Of a stretch of 60,863 nucleotides of DNA, positions 29,032 through 36,589 are shown piece by piece. Made by a program: the position numbers and the translations under genes. The DNA is from Acidobacteriota bacterium (lineage in GTDB: Bacteria > Acidobacteriota > Terriglobia > Bryobacterales > Bryobacteraceae). Where the stretch lies: NCBI GenBank assembly GCA_005808865.1, contig SYKU01000189.1:1-60863 (forward strand), given 5' to 3'. The notes beneath the pieces were generated by a model. The model saw only the letters and a list, made by a program, of their open reading frames with translations, had not been told where the DNA came from and did no database searches. Within the stretch, counting starts at the first letter, position 1; each line of letters begins with the position of its first letter.

Positions 29032-30045
29032 TCACGGAATCCGGTGCCGTAGCTCATCCGGGAAATTCAGCAGCACTACCGTATGAAAACTTCCCGGCTC
29101 TTCTTGCCTACCCGGGGGAAACGCAAAAATCCGCTTCGCGTCGGGCGAGACATTGTAATTGATGACGCCGCCGCCGGAATGGACCGTCGAATCGCTCCAT
29201 CGCCGTGCCACACCGGCCGAAAAGGTAACTCCGGCAACGGTGTAATCCAGCACCATCAGCCTGCCCGCTGTCTCATAGAACAGTTGGCGGCCACATCAAG
29301 ACCACCGCAGACTGCCAGCCGTCGCCGCGAGACACGGTCCATTTGCCGGTTCCGTTCCGGAACGAGCGGACATACACGGCGCTCGGACCAGCCTCGCATC
29401 GCGCCGCCCGCTTAGTAGAGCAGATGCCTGCCGTCCGGCATCCAGACCACGGGCCGCGAGCCGACTTGCGCGGCGGCTTGCGCGAAAGGCTGGAGAGTGC
29501 CCGCCGCGAAGCCCCATAGGAAGATTCCCGACCGACCGGTGTTTAACGCTACGCGTTTGCCATCGGGCGAAAGACGGGGGGCAGATAACGATCGGCGGGG
29601 GCTCCGGACACAGATTCCACCTTGGTGCCGGACGTCAGTCAGCCGAACTTATGCTGTTCGTCGTATCGTAAGGCTTGCCGGCAGCGGTAAGTAAACATGC
29701 CGATTATTCGCAAAATCGAACTGTCCGGTGCCGCCGCTGAGAACAGATGCGGCATCCGCGATGAACTCCACGGCCGCTCTGGAAGTCCCCATGCGGCGCG
29801 GATCGAACCGCATGCCCATGATCTTTCCCAGGTGTAGATCAAGGTAGATAAAGGAGGTAGCCGCCCTTCTAGTCCGCGCCTCGCTGGTACCGGCCGAAGT
29901 AACCACCCCGAACCAGCGTCTTCCGTTGCCGCGTCTTCAGCGACCACGCCACGATGTTGGCGTTCCCAGTTGATGAACGCGATGTGTGCGCTGAAGAGCA
30001 GCACCAAGGGGTAACCCACACGAATCGGAGCGACCCGGGCAAGTC
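29032..30045 (-). pseudogene. Decayed C-terminal half of a kinase-propeller paralogue
   Basis: Propeller sequence can be followed along the minus strand in several frames: [24 protein letters not shown], then MGMRFDPRRM, TGQFDFANNRHVY, RLSPDGKRVALN, VVWMPDGRHLLY followed by a stop, VYVRSFRNGTGKWTVSRG and a final open stretch from LDYTVAGVTFSAG to LNFPDELRHRIP and the stop at 29032. Each piece aligns in order with the intact kinase. One or two blades are missing between the MPDGRHLLY and RSFRNGTGKW pieces. It is more diverged than the 407-bp repeat, so this decay is older. Confidence 0.8.
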
Positions 30046-30095
30046 GGCCGCCACGAGCACCAATAGGAGGTAGGAGCGGTACAATCGGAAATATT

Positions 30096-30491
30096 GTGAT
30101 ACCGGTCGCCGAACTTGATCAAATCGCCGAAGCCCGATTACAGGACGGGAAGGCTCTGTTGGCTGCGGCGCGCTATGATGGGGCCACGTACGTTTGTGGG
30201 TACGCCGTGGAGGTCGGGCTGAAAGCTCGCATTTGTCGAACACTCAACTGGTCCGGCTTTCCAAGTACCTCCGGAGAATTCAAGTCGTACCGAAGTTTTC
30301 AGACCCATGAGTTGGAAGTGCTTCTGCGGCTGTCGGGACAGGAGGATCGTATCAAGCAGCAACATTTCGCCCTTTGGAATGCTGTCGCGGTGTGGAAGGT
30401 GGACTCGCGCTACGATGTCGTCGGCAAAATCCAGAAGACTGATGCAGACATGATGATTAACGCGGCTGAACATCTGCTGAAGGCTCTATGA
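30096..30491 (+). CDS. HEPN domain protein
   Basis: This 131-aa all-helical protein starts with GTG at 30096. It has the HEPN pattern: ARLQDGKALLAAARYDGATYVCGYAVEVGLKARIC, with the long helix ending near residue 48, and RSFQTHELEVLL at residues 66-77. R66-x4-H71 fits the Rx4-6H spacing of HEPN ribonucleases, but in this subgroup the THxL box may be structural, so activity is uncertain. Its stop overlaps the next gene's start (ATGA), so the two form a coupled pair. HEPN proteins usually act in toxin-antitoxin, anti-phage or nucleotidyltransferase modules. The partner here is not a recognisable nucleotidyltransferase. Confidence 0.8.
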   Translation: MIPVAELDQIAEARLQDGKALLAAARYDGATYVCGYAVEVGLKARICRTLNWSGFPSTSGEFKSYRSFQTHELEVLLRLSGQEDRIKQQHFALWNAVAVWKVDSRYDVVGKIQKTDADMMINAAEHLLKAL

Positions 30492-30877
30492 TAGTTGCCG
30501 AGTTGCCGGCCAAGTTCGCAAAACTGGAATCCGATGTCGCTACAGCAAGGGGCGCCTTCACGTTATTTGCATTATTTCTCCGGGAAGATGTTCCGGACCG
30601 GTGGGATCTGATTATCTCTGCTCCTTGGGCGTCGGCAGATCAAGAGCAGGCCCTCGATTATTTGGTCAATAGAATCAAGTCGGACTTGGGTCCTGCGGAT
30701 CTGACCCAACTGTCCCGTATTGTGTTCATTGACCCCACGGATGTTTCAGTTCGAGCCCTAAATCGGGCGATTCATGTGGAGCATGGGTCTGTGGAAGTGC
30801 GCGACGGCAGTTTCTTCGGTCTCCCGATTAAGCATGCATTCATCATTACGTCCAAGGAGCCAAGCACCGCAGTGTAA
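30488..30877 (+). CDS. Unknown protein coupled to the HEPN gene
   Basis: I do not recognise this 129-aa protein. It begins with a short helical part (ELPAKFAKLESDVATARGAFTLFALFLRED), then has alternating strands and helices: RWDLIISAPWAS, ALDYLVNRIKSDL, RIVFIDPTDVSVRALNRAI and a C-terminal HAFIITSKE. There is no signal peptide or membrane segment. Its start overlaps the HEPN stop by four bases (ATGA). A role as antitoxin, regulator or second enzyme of a HEPN module is inferred only from this coupling. No GS-x-D nucleotidyltransferase motif is present. Confidence 0.75.
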   Translation: MIVAELPAKFAKLESDVATARGAFTLFALFLREDVPDRWDLIISAPWASADQEQALDYLVNRIKSDLGPADLTQLSRIVFIDPTDVSVRALNRAIHVEHGSVEVRDGSFFGLPIKHAFIITSKEPSTAV

Positions 30878-31003
30878 TGCGCCGCCTAAAAAGGTATGCA
30901 ACGAACCGCCCAAGAACGGGCGTCTCGTGATGCCTGAATCGCCATGCTGCCCCTCGCAAGATTCCTAGGTGACGAAGAGCACAGTTGAGGAAGGTTGAAG
31001 GTC

Positions 31004-31507
31004 ATGCATAGAGAGAAAAGGTTGTTTCGTTCGTTCTCATTGATTCTGGGCCTCGCCCTTGTGCCGCTGGCGCCTTCTGTTCCGTCCTTTGGTCAGACGA
31101 GCGACAAGCACCTGGAGACCGCTCTAGCGGAGATAGCGCTACTGAACCGAGTCATTGCGGAACAGGATCGCCGGATTACAGATCTAGAGAAGGCTCTGAC
31201 AACGCTTCCGGTGACATCGGTTCGATCGACGCCAAGCTCCTCGGCAGGCCAGGCACTTGGACGACAAGCCGCAATGGGGCGCCCGTCGTCTGATTCCTGG
31301 AAAGCGCCCGCTGTCTGGGAAAAAGTCAAAGATGGAATGTCCCAAGCTCAGGTTGTTGCGATACTGTCCCAACCGACTTCGGTTGAGAGCCTTGGGTCCT
31401 TCCGGACGCTCTTCTATCGTGGGGAAGTGTCCGGATCGGGATTTGTAAGCGGCAATGTGAAGCTAACCGACGATCGAGTTTGGATGGTAAACAAACCGGT
31501 CTTCTAA
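31004..31507 (+). CDS. Exported protein with BamE/SmpA-like domain
   Basis: This 167-aa protein has a signal peptide (RSFSLILGLALVPLAPSVPSFG), a helical coiled-coil-like stretch (LETALAEIALLNRVIAEQDRRITDLEKAL), a Ser-rich linker, and a C-terminal SmpA/OmlA-like domain: WEKVKDGMSQAQVVAILSQPTSVES, then FYRGEVSGSGFVSG. I chose ATG 31004, 9 nt after a GAGGAAGG, over the TTG at 30995. The domain is often used in outer-membrane lipoproteins, but no lipobox Cys is seen here. It is the third plus-strand gene of the cassette and its stop overlaps the end of the truncated kinase copy. Confidence 0.75.
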   Translation: MHREKRLFRSFSLILGLALVPLAPSVPSFGQTSDKHLETALAEIALLNRVIAEQDRRITDLEKALTTLPVTSVRSTPSSSAGQALGRQAAMGRPSSDSWKAPAVWEKVKDGMSQAQVVAILSQPTSVESLGSFRTLFYRGEVSGSGFVSGNVKLTDDRVWMVNKPVF

Positions 31508-32031
31508 CATCTGACTCTACCCGGAACACCTTCTGATTTTGGGAGTTCGGTTAATCGCCATCTCGCGCGCCATGTACAAGCCGGTAACCGCAGTATACAG
31601 CTCCATCCCGCCCTCGCTGGCACGCGCCCCTGCGGCGTAACCATGATGTTGCCCGGCTTCAGGTCCCGGTGGATGATGCCTTTTTCGTGCGCGTACTCCA
31701 GCGCCTCGGCGATCTGCCTGGCAATCGGCAGCGCGTCCTCAACCGGCATCGGACCCGCCAGTGTCCTACCCTCCACCAGTTCCATCACAATGGCTCGCTC
31801 TTCCACGCCGTAGATCGCCGCGATATTCGGGTGGTTCAGCGACGCCAGCAGGTGCGCTTCGCGCGTAAAGCGGGCCATGCGCGCCGGGTCCGCGGCAAAG
31901 GTATCAGGGATAACTTTGATGGCGACGTCGCGCCCGAGCTTTGTGTCGGTGGCGCGGTACACGGCGCCCATCCCGCCCTCGCCGAGCTTGGAAAGGATCC
32001 GGTAGTGAGCGATGTTCGACTGCGGGTTCAT
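31504..32031 (-). pseudogene. Truncated N-terminal copy of the kinase gene
   Basis: The first 135 codons are almost identical to the intact kinase (407-bp repeat) and cover GEGGMGAVY, the ATP lysine and HRDLKPGN. The frame then runs into 39 unrelated residues and a stop at 31504. The DFG motif, the second lobe, the membrane helix and the propeller are lost, so it cannot be an active kinase. If translated it would be a 175-aa ATP-site fragment. Confidence 0.88.
31625..32031. repeat. 407-bp direct repeat, copy 2
   Basis: This is the second copy of the repeat at 27939-28345, same orientation, 11 differences by my count. Homologous recombination between the two would delete everything from the ParDE remnant through the HEPN cassette. 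Confidence 0.9.
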
Positions 32032-32058
32032 GTTCGGGGCACCGGGCCGCGTAGCTTC

Positions 32059-33429
32059 TCACGCTCCGTACTGTTCCAGAAAATGGGCGATCGTGCGGAT
32101 CCCCTGATAGTAATTCTCCAGCCTGTACTTCTCGTTCGGTGAATGCAGGCCGTCGTCCGGAAGCCCGAACCCCATGAGCACGGTCGGAATGCTCAGGTGG
32201 TTGGCGAAGTCGCCGACAATCGGGATTGATCCGCCCGAGCGCACGAAGACGGTCGGCTGCTCCAGAATCTCCGCGAACGCGTCTGCAGCTACGCGAATTG
32301 CCGGATGATCGGGATTCACCATCAGCCCCGGCGACGCACTCAGCACGCGCACCTCCGCCCGGATTCCTTCCGGCGTGTTCGCCGAGACGAAAGCACGGAA
32401 CGCCGCGACCACGCGGTCTACATCCTGATTCGGAACCAGGCGGATGCTTACCTTCGCGGTGGCTCTTGCCGGGATCACTGTCTTCGCGCCCGCGCCCGTG
32501 AAGCCGCCGGCGATGCCGTGAACTTCGAGCGTCGGCCTCGCCCAGATGCGCTCCAGCACGCTGTACCCAGACTCGCCGGTCAGGCGGGTGGAGCCCACTT
32601 CCTTCTCAAGAAACGCCGCCTCGCTAAACGGCAGACTTTCCCAACTGCTCTTCTCGGCGGGGGCCGGCGGCGCAACGTCGTCGTAAACGCCCGGTATCTG
32701 AATTACGCCCCCCTCATTCTTCAGCTTCGCCAGGAGTTCCACAAGACCGAAGACGGCATTCGGCGCGGCGCCGCCGTACAGGCCCGAGTGCAAGTCGCGC
32801 ATTGGTCCGTGCGCTTCCACCTCCATATAGACTAAGCCTCGCAATCCAATGCACAACGTCGGAATACCCTCGGCGTAGAGCGCGGTATCCGAGACCAGCG
32901 CCACGTCCGCTTTCAGCTTTTCCGCGTTCTCCGCGACATATTTCGCGATGGACGCTCCTCCTACCTCCTCCTCGCCCTCGACCAGGAACTTCACGTTCAC
33001 GGGAAGCTTGCCATGCACCGCGAGCAGGGTTTCGACAGCCTTCACGTGCATGTACATCTGGCCCTTGTCGTCGGCCGATCCGCGCGCATAGAGATTGCCG
33101 TCGCGCAGCGTTGGCTCAAACGGCGGTGACTTCCACAACTCGATTGGGTCGGGCGGCTGAACGTCGTAGTGGCCGTAGCACAGCACGGTTGGCTGGCCGG
33201 GCGCGTGAAGCCAGTCCGCGTAGATGAGCGGGTGCTTCGCCGTCGCGACGATCTCGACGTGCTCCATCCCCGCCGCCCGGAGGCTCCCGGCCACGAACTC
33301 CGCCGCGCGTTCGATGTCCGCCTGATGCTCGGGTAGCGTGCTGATGCTCGGAATGCGAAGGAACTCGTCGAGTTCTCCAAGAAACCGCTGGCGATTTCCG
33401 TCCACGTAGGCGCTGGCTGCTTTTGACAT
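32059..33429 (-). CDS. M20 family dipeptidase
   Basis: This 456-aa zinc dipeptidase of the M20 group cleaves dipeptides in the cytoplasm. Metal-site motifs are CYGHYDVQPPDP (first His ligand and catalytic Asp), RGSADDKGQMYMHV (bridging Asp), LVEGEEEVGG (catalytic and metal Glu) and, near the C-terminus, HSPNEKYRLENYYQG. The dimerisation domain lies in the middle (residues 200-350). There is no signal peptide. hpt lies 8 bases upstream, so the three minus-strand genes from 34933 to 32059 probably form an operon. Confidence 0.92.
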   Translation of the reverse strand: MSKAASAYVDGNRQRFLGELDEFLRIPSISTLPEHQADIERAAEFVAGSLRAAGMEHVEIVATAKHPLIYADWLHAPGQPTVLCYGHYDVQPPDPIELWKSPPFEPTLRDGNLYARGSADDKGQMYMHVKAVETLLAVHGKLPVNVKFLVEGEEEVGGASIAKYVAENAEKLKADVALVSDTALYAEGIPTLCIGLRGLVYMEVEAHGPMRDLHSGLYGGAAPNAVFGLVELLAKLKNEGGVIQIPGVYDDVAPPAPAEKSSWESLPFSEAAFLEKEVGSTRLTGESGYSVLERIWARPTLEVHGIAGGFTGAGAKTVIPARATAKVSIRLVPNQDVDRVVAAFRAFVSANTPEGIRAEVRVLSASPGLMVNPDHPAIRVAADAFAEILEQPTVFVRSGGSIPIVGDFANHLSIPTVLMGFGLPDDGLHSPNEKYRLENYYQGIRTIAHFLEQYGA

Positions 33430-33437
33430 GATTCTCC

Positions 33438-33986
33438 TTACACGACCTTATCCGGCCGCATGACCGCGACGTAATTCAGGTTCCGGTACGCCTGGTGATA
33501 GTCGAGGCCGTAGCCGACGACGAAATGATCCGGGATTTCGAAACAGCGGTAGTCGACCGGTGTCTGAACAATCCGTCTCGACGTCCGGTCGAGAAATGTG
33601 CACACGGCAAGCGAGTTGGGGCCGCGTCCGGATAACGTTTGCAGCAGATAGCGCAAAGTGAATCCAGTATCCACAATGTCTTCCACCAGCAGAACGTCTT
33701 CGCCCTCAATGCCTTCGTCGAGGTCCTTCGCGATGCGCACGAGACCCGGCGCTCCGGCTTTCGCCGAAAAACTCGATATCGCGAGGAAGTCGATTTTGAG
33801 CGGCAGATCGATGCGGCGGGCAAGTTGTGTCAGAAAGAATACCGAGCCTTTTAGAACACCGATCAGTTTGAGTTGCCTTCCAGCGTACTTCGCCGTGACT
33901 TCTGCGGCCACTTCGCGAATGCGTCCCTCGATTTCCTCTTCGGTGAACAGGACGCGTTCGATACCAACTGGAAGCTGCCCGCTCAT
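33438..33986 (-). CDS. hpt: Hypoxanthine phosphoribosyltransferase
   Basis: This 182-aa purine salvage enzyme joins hypoxanthine or guanine to PRPP. Signatures are LIGVLKGSVFFLTQLARRI, the PRPP-binding loop VLLVEDIVDTGFTL, and VDYRCFEIPDHFVVGYGLDYHQAYRNL, the usual C-terminal base-binding segment. Its length is standard. Its ATG overlaps the stop of the upstream kinase-like gene (ATGA), so the two are translationally coupled. Confidence 0.95.
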   Translation of the reverse strand: MSGQLPVGIERVLFTEEEIEGRIREVAAEVTAKYAGRQLKLIGVLKGSVFFLTQLARRIDLPLKIDFLAISSFSAKAGAPGLVRIAKDLDEGIEGEDVLLVEDIVDTGFTLRYLLQTLSGRGPNSLAVCTFLDRTSRRIVQTPVDYRCFEIPDHFVVGYGLDYHQAYRNLNYVAVMRPDKVV

Positions 33987-34933
33987 GCAGTAGTGAGCCG
34001 TTCGGCGAGCCCGTACTTGAAGATCAGGTTTTCGAAATCTTTCTGGTAGAAAACCTGGATGTTAACTTCTGGATACAGCTCGCGCAGCAACTTGACCTTT
34101 CTGTTCTTTCGGGTCACGTGCGATTGTTTCATGGTCGTCAGTTCGATGTACGCCTCGAACTCAGGAAGATAAAAGTCCGGGCGGAACCCCTCGAGCACAC
34201 TCCCGTCCTTGTCCCACTTTAGCGGGAAAAAGCGCGGCTCGTATTCCCAAGCGATGCGGTAGAAGTCGAGTAGATTGGCAAAGATACTTTCGCTCGGGTG
34301 CGCGAAGTCGGCCTTCCGCAGTGCGGCCTTCCCGGGAGGCACAATGCCGTGACGGGCGAGACGTAGCCGCACCTGGAACTGGATCTGTGCCTCGGCGGCC
34401 GAAGAGAGCAGCCCGCGCGCGCTCAGTCCCAGTTCGCCGATGGCGGCCTCGATGAGCGCGGCCATCTGATCGGCGCCCAGCGTGCCGCTGTTCAGAACGG
34501 CGTCGTACAAATGTGCCTGCAAGCTCGTCTTCCCGATGCGCCGCTTGCGTTCCGCTTTCTGATCGGTCTCCATCTTGCTGATGAGTTTGCCGGCCGCGGG
34601 GCGGTCCAAGCGGCGGTCGAGCATCACGTTCCCGGTGCGGACTGGCTCCGGCGCCACGATATGCACGCGTAGAAGGCCGGGGAAATCGCGGAATAGTATT
34701 TCGGCCCCATCGGAGCAGAACACCAGATGATGACGAGTGGCGAGTTGCGCGACGATGGAAACCAGCGCGTCGGCGTAGGCTCTGTCCGGTATTTGAGCGC
34801 CGTCGCCGAATTCACCTTCGATCAGCCTCGCAAGCCGCGCGTCCGTAACGAGTTCAAATTCGAGGCGCTGCGCGCATAGCCGCGCCACCTCGTCGAGTCT
34901 GCAACCCGGCTGGCCGGAGATTGCGATCAACAT
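33983..34933 (-). CDS. Cytidylate-kinase-like protein with PD-(D/E)XK-like C-terminus
   Basis: This 316-aa protein seems to have two parts. Residues 1-190 start with a P-loop-like ISGQPGCRLDEVARLCAQRL and continue with LDRRLDRPAAGKLISKMETDQKAERKRRI, resembling cytidylate-kinase-like (Cytidylate_kin2) proteins. The P-loop lacks the usual Lys, so it may bind but not phosphorylate nucleotides. Residues 200-316 contain GFRPDFYLPEFEAYIELTTMKQ, then KNRKVKLLRELYPEVNIQVFYQKDF, resembling PD-(D/E)XK nuclease folds with Asp, Glu and a shifted Lys. Coupling to hpt hints at nucleotide or nucleic-acid metabolism. Both domain calls are by eye. Confidence 0.65.
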   Translation of the reverse strand: MLIAISGQPGCRLDEVARLCAQRLEFELVTDARLARLIEGEFGDGAQIPDRAYADALVSIVAQLATRHHLVFCSDGAEILFRDFPGLLRVHIVAPEPVRTGNVMLDRRLDRPAAGKLISKMETDQKAERKRRIGKTSLQAHLYDAVLNSGTLGADQMAALIEAAIGELGLSARGLLSSAAEAQIQFQVRLRLARHGIVPPGKAALRKADFAHPSESIFANLLDFYRIAWEYEPRFFPLKWDKDGSVLEGFRPDFYLPEFEAYIELTTMKQSHVTRKNRKVKLLRELYPEVNIQVFYQKDFENLIFKYGLAERLTTA

Positions 34934-34978
34934 GTGTGCTGCGGCGGCCGCATGAGTTCATGATATCGTACGTACCGG

Positions 34979-36580
34979 ATGACACGGCGGAAAATTCTCA
35001 ATCTGATGCTGGCCCCCGCTGGGAACGCCCAGCGCTACGATGCCGCCGTTATAGGAGGCGGCGTGGGCGGCTGCGCGGCGGCGCTCGCCATGTGCCGCAA
35101 TGGGCTGCGCGTGGTCATGACGGAAGAGACGGACTGGATCGGCGGCCAGCTTACCTCGCAAGCCGTGCCGCCGGACGAGCACCCTTGGATCGAGTCGTTC
35201 GGCGCCACCCGTATGTATCGCGCGTACCGCGAGGGCGTGCGCCAGTACTACCGCGCGCACTATCCGCTCACCGCGGAGGCGCGGGCGGCGGCCTTTCTGA
35301 ATCCGGGCGGCGGACGTGTTTCCCGCCTCACGCATGAGCCGCGCGTTTCGCTCGCCGTGCTCGAACAGATGCTTGCGCCGCACGAAAGCAGCGGCGCGCT
35401 GACCTTGCTTCGCCGTACAAGGCCCGTTGCGGCGGACGTCGAGCGGGACCGAATCCGCTCGGTCACCGTGAAAAGCCTGCAAAGCGGCCGAACGGCAGCC
35501 ATCGACGCGGAATACTTCCTGGACGCCACCGAACAAGGCGATCTGCTGCCACTTGTGGGCGCGGAATTCGTCACTGGCTTCGAGTCACGCAAGGACACCG
35601 GAGAACCGCACGCGCCGGAGATAGCTCAGCCCGCGAACATTCAGTCCTTCACCTATTGCTTTGCGATGGATTACCGCAAAGGCGAGAACCACGTGATCGA
35701 CAAACCCGGAGAGTATGCCTTTTGGAGGGATTACGTGCCCGAGCTTCGTCCGCCGTGGAGCGGCAAGCTGCTCGACTGGAGTACGACGCATCCCATTACG
35801 CTCAAGCCGCGCTTCACCGGCTTCGATCCGGAGTGCGATGCCAAGGGTACCGACGGCGGCTGGTGGCTCTACCGTCGCATCGCCTGCGCGCGCAATTTCG
35901 CGGGCGCGAGCGACATCTGCCTTGTCAATTGGCCGCAGAACGACTACTGGCTGGGAAATCTACATGGGGTAAGCGAAGCTGAGGCCGCGCGCAACGATCA
36001 CCGCGCGAAGCAACTCAGCCTGTCACTGCTCTATTGGATGCAAACCGAGGCCGGGTGGCCGGGACTGCGTTTGCGGCACGACGTCGTGGGCACGGACGAC
36101 GGCTTGGCAAAGTATCCTTACATCCGCGAATCGCGCCGCGTTAAGGCTGAGTTTACGGTGCTCGAACAACACGTCGCGACGGACGTGCGGAAGCAGCCGG
36201 CGGCTGAGGCCTTTGACGACTCGGTTGGCGTCGGCAGCTACCGAATTGACCTGCATCCAAGTTCGGGCGGCGACAATTACATTGACGTCAGCAGTCTGCC
36301 GTTTCAGATTCCGCTCGGCGCGCTGATTCCGAAACGGATGGTGAATCTGATTCCGGCGGCGAAGAATGCGGGCGTAACTCACATCACGAACGGCTGTTAC
36401 CGGCTCCATCCCGTGGAGTGGAACATTGGCGAATCGGCGGGCCTGCTTGCCGTGGAAGCGCTGCGGATCAAGGAACCGCCGCGCGCGATTCGCAATCAAA
36501 CGAAGCGTTTGCGCGAGTTTCAAACCCGAATTCAGGCGCAAGGCGTGGAAATCGCGTGGCCGAAACTGACGCCGCGCTGA
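34979..36580 (+). CDS. FAD-dependent oxidoreductase (FAD_oxidored family)
   Basis: This 533-aa flavoprotein has an N-terminal dinucleotide site AAVIGGGVGGCAAALAMCRNGLRVVMTEE with the GxGxxG pattern, followed by WIGGQLTSQ, typical of the PF12831 FAD_oxidored family. AEYFLDATEQGDLLPLVGAE and a C-terminal AAKNAGVTHITNGCYRLHPVEWNIGESAGLLA complete the fold. No strong signal peptide is seen. It is divergent from the kinase-like gene, with 45 bases between starts. It is followed 9 bases later by the SGNH-M14 gene, so cotranscription is likely. The substrate is unknown. Confidence 0.88.
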   Translation: MTRRKILNLMLAPAGNAQRYDAAVIGGGVGGCAAALAMCRNGLRVVMTEETDWIGGQLTSQAVPPDEHPWIESFGATRMYRAYREGVRQYYRAHYPLTAEARAAAFLNPGGGRVSRLTHEPRVSLAVLEQMLAPHESSGALTLLRRTRPVAADVERDRIRSVTVKSLQSGRTAAIDAEYFLDATEQGDLLPLVGAEFVTGFESRKDTGEPHAPEIAQPANIQSFTYCFAMDYRKGENHVIDKPGEYAFWRDYVPELRPPWSGKLLDWSTTHPITLKPRFTGFDPECDAKGTDGGWWLYRRIACARNFAGASDICLVNWPQNDYWLGNLHGVSEAEAARNDHRAKQLSLSLLYWMQTEAGWPGLRLRHDVVGTDDGLAKYPYIRESRRVKAEFTVLEQHVATDVRKQPAAEAFDDSVGVGSYRIDLHPSSGGDNYIDVSSLPFQIPLGALIPKRMVNLIPAAKNAGVTHITNGCYRLHPVEWNIGESAGLLAVEALRIKEPPRAIRNQTKRLREFQTRIQAQGVEIAWPKLTPR

Positions 36581-36589
36581 GGAGCATCG

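Noticed and set aside
30291-30308. Treating the HEPN R66-x4-H71 as proven RNase active site
   Set aside because: The THxL box in many HEPN proteins is structural; spacing alone is not proof.
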